Made by a program: the position numbers and the translations under genes. From contig NC_049984.1 of assembly GCF_000003815.2 (NCBI RefSeq), forward strand, positions 15,159,929-15,223,928: 64,000 nucleotides of DNA. Direction: 5' to 3'. The notes below the pieces were generated by a model. The model was not told where the DNA came from. It worked only from the letters and a program-made list of their open reading frames with translations, and did no database searches. This stretch comes from Branchiostoma floridae (Eukaryota > Chordata > Leptocardii > Amphioxiformes > Branchiostomatidae). Positions 57,233-64,000 of this stretch are shown one piece after another (the stretch's first letter is position 1; every line of letters starts with the position of its first letter).

Positions 57233-57315
57233 CTGACAGCCCTGTCTACATCCGGGTGACTCCTGACGAACTCGGGTCCACCATGACGCATGGCGTCCTC
57301 TGGATTCAAGAACGA
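57233..57315 (-). CDS. PTGES: Microsomal prostaglandin E synthase-like, exon 2
   Basis: The exon is 83 nt between an acceptor TTTCACCAG and a donor GTGGGT and is in phase with both neighbours. It encodes SFLNPEDAMRHGGPEF and then VRSHPDVDRAV, matching the cytosolic loop of PTGES (NPED, RHGGP, DPDV). This loop carries the Asp that corresponds to human Asp49. Confidence 0.88.
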
Positions 57316-57769
57316 CTGGTGAAACAGAAAGATAAACGTATGAAAATCATGACCTGACATGGTAGCCTGCACATCACGGAACACCAGTGCTCCCTAGCGG
57401 TTTGCAGCAGAAATCACTTAACTAAACGGCGCAATCATCGGAACAAGAGAAAAATCATACATCACAAAACATTAATAACTTTAAAATGCAATAAAAGGTT
57501 TATTGCTATATATAATTGTGCTAGATAAAACACCTAATCCAAAAATAACGGCTATCTCACTGAAGCTGCGACCTAGCGATTTGACAGAAGACTCATGAAC
57601 AAATTTCATGGATAAAAACGAATCTTTTACACTTGGTGTGTGTTTTGTTGTCTTGTAAGGCATACTTATTTGTTTTGCACGATATTGCCATTTTAAAGTC
57701 AAGGGTAATACAACTCCAATCTAGGACACATCGACGCCGCTAACGCGTCGCTGTCCGGTTTAGGTTTAG

Positions 57770-57900
57770 GTCCCAATTGCACCTGGAGTGTCCGTCAGGG
57801 ATGTAGCCCCGGCCGGGCTCCGAAGCCGCAAATTTGTCCCGGCGGACTGCATGCCGAACACCGGGGGGTAACCCCTTGATATTCCCCACCGGTAGGTCAC
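57770..57900. repeat. Dispersed GC-rich repeat, copy 2
   Basis: It shares with 5875-5995 the words GTCAGGGATG, AGCCCCGGCCGGGCTCCGAA, AATTTGTCCCGG and GGACTG in the same order. Confidence 0.5.
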
Positions 57901-57915
57901 GTCGTCTTTTTGTTA

Positions 57916-58309
57916 GGCCTACGTCACATTTCCAAACAAGGGCTAGACCGGGCAGCTTTCGGGAGCGACAAGTGTGAAATAGAAGAAACCAAACTACACA
58001 AGACATAAAGAGAATAGTCATGGGTATCATTTGTGTATATCTTACGGATATATTTCTATTTTTCGTACAAAGAGCCTGACCGGGCCCCGGGTTGGGAATG
58101 TGACGTTAGCCTTAGGCCTAGGTCCCATTGCCCAACCCGGGACCCGGCCGGGCAGCTTTGGGAGACGAAACATATGATATAAAGGCAACAAAACACACAG
58201 ACCGTAAAAAATTATTCATGAGCATATTTTGTATACATTCCTTGTTAAACAGTTTTATTTTTCGTCTCCACAGACATCCCGGCCCCTGTTTGGAAATGTG
58301 ACCTAAGCC
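57916..58309. mobile_element. PIF/Harbinger-like MITE
   Basis: The element is 394 bp with inverted termini GGCCTACGTCACATTTCC and GGAAATGTGACCTAAGCC (20 of 23 bp match) and TTA on both sides (57913-57915, 58310-58312). A 3-bp TTA duplication is typical of PIF/Harbinger. Its middle (58090-58150) is an imperfect palindrome with CCGGGTTGGG and CCCAACCCGG, so it may be a head-to-head composite. Confidence 0.7.
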
Positions 58310-58899
58310 TTACTCGGTGAGCCAGAGAGCCGTGACTTTGCTTTATTGTGGTTCGATGTTTAACACACCCACTTACGTAACCTTCCTCTTTAAACATCAT
58401 GGCTTTTAGCTAAACAAATTTTCCGTGTAGAGCACAAAAGGATAGGAGCAATATTACACAGCTTACGTCAATCAACACTGTGCTTTATAGTGCTCTGTGT
58501 AAATTTGTCTCCCGAGTTTTAAATGACAATTCTGTCGCGTGGCAAGACTTGAGAGCCTTTCTCGTTATGACAAGGCTTCAACTACACCTGATATGAATCA
58601 TATACTTCACAGACTTTTCCAAACAATACATGAATAATAAATGTATAACGTTAATATTTCTAATTTTCTGCGTGGTTGTCACCTACACACCGTGAATACA
58701 CGTACATGCGCCTTCCACTCATATAGGTTTCCGAGCTTTGGCCTAAATTGTACATTGTATATTCTTTCAATATTGTGTAGCCTCTCTTACTATATAGGAC
58801 AATGTCCCATACGATATACATCATCATCACCGTACATTTTGCCCGTTACAATTGCTATGCAATAAACTTTGACCTGAATTGACTATATGACAAATATTA

Positions 58900-59073
58900 C
58901 TGTAGAATCCAGTAAATTGCACAGCGCATAACCGCACACATCTGTTAATTGCACGGAACCCCCAAATCCCAAACCAGTGCGGTCCAGCTGGATAACTTCG
59001 CATTATTGCACCATCCGGATAATTGCACGAAATACGCTGGCAAAAGAGATGCGCAATTGAATGGCTTCTCCTG
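58900..59073. mobile_element. Pogo-like MITE (tentative)
   Basis: The flanks are TA on both sides (58898-58899, 59074-59075). The termini are CTGTAGAATCC and the inverted GGCTTCTCCTG, about 19 of 26 matches when extended. ATTGCAC words recur inside, as in Tigger/pogo termini. Confidence 0.4.
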
Positions 59074-60279
59074 TATTTGATTCATACCACTCCATTTCTA
59101 CCGAAGGATCTATGTATCATTAGAAACGTATATGAAACATACACGAACATCTGCTTAGTTGGAACTATGCCAAGTTGTGAGACGAAAAGCCCTTCCCCTG
59201 AACGCAGCCTTTCTTTCAAATCTGTTATTTATGTGACAAATGTCAACAGAGTCAATGGTAATGTCAAACACTAAAAGGAGTGTTCCGCCTCAAAGGGAAG
59301 AAAAGAGGCACGCTTCACGCAGTGCGTCCCTGGAAATGGCGCGTGAAAGACGGACCAATCAAAATCTCTGTTTGTCGCCTATCCCTGGTCGGAGTCTGAC
59401 GGACCAGGGTTGGGCGTATTAGGTATGACGTCATCGATCACTCCCTTAAGACTAGACAGATTATGGTGGATATAAACACACCGAAAAGTTACGTCACGGC
59501 ATGCGTCACAAGACTTTTAAGTTATAATTTTTGGTTTCTATGTCACGCTTGACTAACTTCCAAAAGACTTACAAGGACTCCAGTACTATAACTCGTTACT
59601 GAAAAGTAGAATGCCGCCTGTAACCCCAAGAGAGAGAAATAAAAGAGAATAATTAAGAAAAACAATGAGTCAAGCTTTTACAATGGAGTTTGCATTTTAT
59701 AATCGTATAGTACAAAACCTATACCAGGGTCGGGGGTTGACAACATGTAGCTCTTTGACCTGCTTGTACGACCTCTAGCAATTGTTCTTCTTCACGTTTG
59801 GCTGATTTGTAGCATTTTTGTGCAACTCGAGATCTGGTGATTAGTCTCACCACTACTGAAACGCCTAAAATATGATTGTTTTTCTTGGAACTTCAACTCG
59901 TCTGTCTTGAATTTCCGCCTATAGCCAATGTCTCACCCAGGGAAGATAAATTCTACTGGTTCCAGGCGCCCAGGGGTTATCGAAGCCCGAAATCACGGGG
60001 TTAATTTGTCTTGTCTGTTTTGCTACAGATAAAATCACACAAGAAGAACGAGTAAAGAACAAAAGAGTCAACTCTCCACTTGAGTGGTACTTTTGGTTCT
60101 TGTCGCACGCGTCGGTGTTTGCCAAAATAGAAACATTCCGCGGATTTTTAGGACGACCCTGGTTCAAGGAGGATAAGACTTAAGAAGTAACGGGCTTTCC
60201 CTTAATAGTCACGCCTTATCTCTTTCAAATGAACAAGGAAAACACGCTAGCGTTTTAAAAGTCTTAAAACAACACTCAC

Positions 60280-60402
60280 CTTAGTGCTGAGTCTTAGCTG
60301 CCCAGTGATAATAGACACCATAAACATCTTCAACACCAGGAGCATGCAGTAGAACGCAAACGACCTAAACGTCGGGTTCTTAAAATCCAAAAACGCAGAC
60401 AT
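60280..60402 (-). CDS. PTGES: Microsomal prostaglandin E synthase-like, exon 1
   Basis: The ATG is at 60400-60402. The exon encodes 41 residues: a short N-terminus and the first TM helix (LLVLKMFMVSIITGQLRL) and ends AAG before GTGAGT at 60279. The helix with K-M and IITGQ-R-L is the PTGES signature of TM1. Phase 0 fits exon 2. Confidence 0.87.
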
Positions 60403-61366
60403 GTTGTCTTCTCTCGTCCGCGCTCGACAGTCTGAGAAGAGAGCTTTGTAACTTGAGTCGGGAGGGGGGCGGTTGGGTGGACGCGTCCTTGTTACACGAA
60501 TGGCTTCACCTTTTGGTTGATTTTACGGCGAATCAATCACGTTCAAGTTGTTGAAAGGGCTGCAGAAATTCGGACGTCGGTGTCTGTCGGTTACCGGGAC
60601 AACGGTGAAGAGCCGCGGGACAGAGAGAATCAGTTATTCAGTGACGTTTCCTGTACAATCGGGAGGTTTCTTACAGGCGTGACACAAGGCAGGTAAGACA
60701 GGTGACCACCGACTCAGATACACATCTCGGGTACAGTGTCCTTTTTAAAGTGACTGCACCCGCATTGCCCTTTAGGCATAAAGTTTCAATACTTACCGGA
60801 TAAACATTTTCCGGTTGAAGGTGTTTCCTGACCGGAAATGACGCAGGACAAATACCACCGATAAGAGAAACTAGCGGGTTGGTTATCCCTGGATGAGTAA
60901 GCGGCTTGCCCTCATTTAGCGGAGGCCACGCCCTCAGGTGATCTTACATTTAGTTGTGGCCAAGAGTAACAAAGACCGGGACATACCATTTGCTGTTCCG
61001 AGAGGGGCAACAAAATGTCAGTAAAATATTTCAAATAGATGATTCTGACCATCAAATTTGTACAAACTGCTGGTATGTTGGTCAAGGTTAGATGAAAAAG
61101 CCAATTTTATTAGTATCACTCGCAATAGACTATATCTATTATCATGCGGCATTCTTATGCAATGGGACTTTGAATGGTCTTTGAAGGAGTCCGACAACCA
61201 AGAAATTTGTTATCCATATATGCTGTGCTGTATTGACAATGACGAGGCAACTGTTTATTAGCACAGAAATCTGAAATATTTTAATGGGAGTCTGAAGTTC
61301 CTGCCGTCATCGTGTGGACGTCACAATAACCATAGCCTGGTCACCAGTCTCTCGCATGGTTTGTAC
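60403..61366. other. 5' flank of the PTGES-like gene and intergenic
   Basis: It contains two CAGGTG/CAGGTAA-like words near 60690. No gene seen. A promoter for the minus-strand gene is expected just above 60402. Confidence 0.4.
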
Positions 61367-61477
61367 TAATCTCCCAGCAGATAGTACGGTGTGAAATGCA
61401 CACTCCTAGGTCGGCTGCACTTCTTCGGCCACCTTATGATACTATCTTATCCTACCGTATGATCTGCTTGGAGATTA
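61367..61477. mobile_element. MITE with 9-bp target duplication (Mutator-like), copy 2
   Basis: The 111-bp element starts TAATCTCCCAGCAGAT and ends ATCTGCTTGGAGATTA, the same termini as the element at 15019-15191. The flanks GGTTTGTAC (61358-61366) and GGTTTGTAT (61478-61486) form a 9-bp duplication with one change. Confidence 0.7.
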
Positions 61478-62659
61478 GGTTTGTATCGGGGGCCACAGCA
61501 ACGTTTTATGCTAACTTCAGAGGAATCCCCTACGTACACTAAAATCAAGGAAAACAATGAATTACGCAGAATGCGATCACCTCGCTAGGAATTATGTGAA
61601 CCAAGGAGGTTAAAAATCAAGATTTTTAACCTTCTTGCGTGAACCGGAGTCGACTTTCCATGCGAATGGGAAATCCTCGGTACTAGTACATGTATTAAAG
61701 CTTCCATTTGGAATTGCAAAGCTATCAAATTCGGCGGGTGGCTAAACTTCAATTTACGATGAATTCAGGCGCCAACGACACTATAACTAGATTACGCCCT
61801 ACGACTTTTTAAATCCAACAACGAATTAACTGCATGGAATTAAAAATGGCTGATTCTACTGAAAAGGACACACAGGCCCCTTTCTGACCCTTTCAAATCA
61901 TCGCTTGGTCAACTTAAAGCCCACTCCGCTGACAGAAAGGTTTTGCCTGTCTGAATTCAATTAAAAGTTTTAGGTAGTATTCCATAGGGGAGTTGAAGCA
62001 AAAATTTCCTTGGGGACATGTTACTCCTGGTGCCGAAGCGTTGGTCTGTGTGTAGACCCTGGCAACAGTCTCTGGTTCCAGGCTACAACATCCCAGGCTG
62101 ATCTCCAGAAGACCGAGGAAGTCTGATAATAACCTATCACTTATGTGTGGCAAGTATGACGTGATCTTTCATCTGTCAACAGTTAAAGTATCGTTATCAG
62201 CTCATGTTCCTGTATGACATACTTATGTACACATTGTCACTTGTGGGAGTAACAAATCTCGCGGGCTTTCTCACTGAATCACAGTAGACCATACGAAAGA
62301 AGGTGTTTATGATGATATGGCCAGTAACACAATTTTAAGTGTCAGTACCCAATGAAATTTGCACAGTCCTCAAATGATGAACCATCATTATTATTGAGAA
62401 AAAGGCCGAATTTCTTCAGTAATACCAATAGGTTTATAACTTTGAGTGTGGACGCTAGCTACTTTTTCTGCTATGGAAAAGTAGGACAATTTTAATTTCA
62501 TTCAGCTGCAGAAAAGTCGTATGGTCACTTTATAATGAAGTGGTACTAGTAAGGCCTATTGAAAAAATTGTCTCCTTTATAGAGGAATGGTATAGTCCGA
62601 ACAACCCCATCCGCTATAGTCGACTCGTCCATAGCGGTGTACCATGGGAAATATCCATC
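61478..62659. other. Intergenic, no gene seen
   Basis: A hairpin lies at 61602-61637 with 17-bp arms (CAAGGAGGTTAAAAATC, one mismatch) and a 2-base loop, between two GTGAACC words. Nothing else is supported. Confidence 0.45.
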
Positions 62660-62674
62660 ATGGCGGACGATCAG
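62660..62674 (+). CDS. First coding exon of an unidentified gene (MADDQ)
   Basis: ATCATGGCG gives an ATG in good context (A at -3, G at +4), followed by four codons and a GTAAAT donor at 62675. An earlier ATG at 62643 is out of frame with exon 2 and would meet a stop there, so 62660 is preferred. The product is not recognised. Confidence 0.5.
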
Positions 62675-63189
62675 GTAAATATTATTTCCGCACGTGTTTG
62701 AACATTATATTTTAGATATTCTGAAGTTTCCTGGCACTTTTTATCTTACTCTTACGTTAAAAGGAAGGACAGGGGAATTTTCAACAGTTAACTAGAATTG
62801 TATGTATCATTTTCTCGCCGTTTTCGTAAATATTGGTCATACGCACATGCATGCACACGAACTGACGGCATGCACACGTGCATGTGTGTTTCACTTCAAA
62901 ACACTCCAAGCGTTTGGTATGTAAGACCATAATACTATCATATTTGTATTCTTTATGTACTGTCGATAGTATATAATACAGGAGTTTCGACCTTCTTGTA
63001 AGGCTGACGAATATTTGTCTTGGAACTCAAACAAAATTATTACCCCCCTCCCCCCACATCATGTGGTTCAAGTTATAATTTTTTTGTTGAAGCCTATCTC
63101 TCAGCTCAGCACTGTTTGATTGAAAATACTTGCAATATACCTGTTAATTATTAATATTAATCTACCACATGGTTCCTCTGTATGTTAAG

Positions 63190-63246
63190 GTTATAGCACA
63201 AGATCTTCCAAAGGCAATGGACGTCCTGAATGACATTAAAACACAG
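63190..63246 (+). CDS. Second coding exon of the same unidentified gene
   Basis: The exon is 57 nt between TGTTAAG and GTAGGT, phase 0 on both sides. It continues the frame from 62674 as VIAQDLPKAM then DVLNDIKTQ. The predicted N-terminus is hydrophilic and helical. Further exons lie beyond the window. Confidence 0.5.
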
Positions 63247-64000
63247 GTAGGTTCATCTTGCTTTTTTTTAATGTAGAAGTTTTGAGAAAACGGTGACCAA
63301 GTAAAAGATAGATAGTCGGGTCAGGATTGCACTGAGGCAGAATAAGCTATTTCACAAAGTTCTACATCTATATTGCCACTACCCCCGGATAACCTCATCA
63401 GGGGCAAAGTACCTGGTTTAGTTGAGGTCCCGGGCTAAGGCGGGCAAGCCTACAGCCTGGCACCAAAGGACCCAACTGTGTGGGCTGTCACTTCCATGTC
63501 AGGCGGGGAGCTCCATTCCGGTCTAGTTTGGGGAAAAAATGAATATTTGTCAGAGCCTGTCGGCAAGTATAGGCTGTAGTTTGAGTTGTTGGCTCCCTCA
63601 GGTGCACGTGTGAGTGACAGGATGCCTGGGTAATATGTCAAAGGGGAAGGCCCATCAGAAATAAATAGTCTCGTCTCGCCCATTGTTATTATATAATGTT
63701 AAGGTATCTTGGTTGGCTAAATTGGCATTTTGACCTTTCACTGTTTTCTTATTAATAAATTAAGAAAGAATAGAGCCGTAAGGAATGTTGATAGATGGAC
63801 ATTAAAGAATTCTAAATCTGATTTTTTGGGGGCCAAATTGATGAAGTCATCATTTTTATTACCTCTGATATTATTTTTTCCTATGACAAAATACAGCACT
63901 TTGGTAGATACCACTGTAATGAAACTTCGTTTTTCGTTGCATAATGATGACAGCTACAAACGTAGTTTTGCGCTAACTGATATCTACTAACGATCTGTAG
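63247..64000. other. Intron of the unidentified gene, no exon seen
   Basis: AT-rich apart from a GC-richer stretch at 63390-63530. No further exon could be supported before the window ends. Confidence 0.4.

Larger units (their letters stand above)
57316..60279 (-). other. Intron 1 of the PTGES-like gene
   Basis: It holds a GC-rich dispersed repeat at 57770-57900, a Harbinger-like MITE (57916-58309), a possible retroelement 3' end at 58750-58885 and a pogo-like MITE (58900-59073). No exon is supported in it. Confidence 0.7.

Noticed and set aside
56621-60402. Identification as MGST1
   Set aside because: The NPEDAMRHGGP loop, IITGQ-R-L helix and the Arg-Ser-x-x-Tyr block match PTGES more closely than MGST1.
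62643-62659. Upstream ATG (ACCATGGG) as start of the last gene
   Set aside because: Its frame meets a stop within exon 2 (63190-63246), whereas the ATG at 62660 reads through that exon in phase.

Overview
The window looks like a chordate invertebrate genome, most likely amphioxus (Branchiostoma). It has sparse intron-containing genes, a dense and varied set of short DNA transposons, non-LTR retroelement fragments, runs of N, and local tandem duplication. No strand shows an operon-like layout. The organism is inferred from gene content and repeat style; nothing in the sequence names it.

Left part (1-14000). The last coding exon of an unidentified plus-strand gene lies at 457-591, directly behind a hAT-type MITE. 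On the minus strand is a two-exon ankyrin gene (exon 1 8440-8950, exon 2 2624-5139) whose N-terminal half matches ANKRD60 (ubiquitin-like domain plus ankyrin repeats) and whose long C-terminal half carries W-L-x-x-K coiled-coil repeats. Upstream are a cluster of six CAGGTG E-boxes and a 31-unit, 10-bp minisatellite. A minus-strand class A GPCR reading frame (12504-13946) is complete apart from one in-frame stop in TM5.

Centre (16600-56200). This is a tandem array of leucine-rich-repeat transmembrane receptor genes, all on the plus strand: copy A (18956), a gap-cut fragment (31652), copy B (35150) and copy C (46250), separated by spacers of roughly 8-9 kb. Each protein has a signal peptide, an LRR ectodomain, a Thr-rich stalk and one TM helix. 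The cytoplasmic tail has YxxI motifs, RPLPxxP SH3-ligand motifs and a C-terminal array of 28-residue repeats built around RRAS and TYWPW. Genes B and C are nearly identical, spacers A and B are nearly identical, and gene A and spacer C are each divergent. That mosaic is what a recent unequal crossover duplicating the unit [spacer A + gene C] would leave. The tails of A and C are broken by different frameshifts and share an older nonsense codon; only B keeps an open repeat tail. Insertions found in one spacer but not another (two LINE fragments, a mariner deletion derivative, a Penelope fragment with GIY-YIG domain, several MITEs) have empty sites in the sister spacers, so they can be ordered in time.

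Right part (56600-64000). A minus-strand three-exon gene (56621-60402) encodes a 156-residue MAPEG enzyme that fits microsomal prostaglandin E synthase (PTGES) better than MGST1. A plus-strand gene begins at 62660 with two small in-phase exons and runs off the window. Six N gaps (29644-29743, 31712-32051, 34447-34546, 36224-36534, 38363-38462, 40273-40456) limit what can be said about the array.
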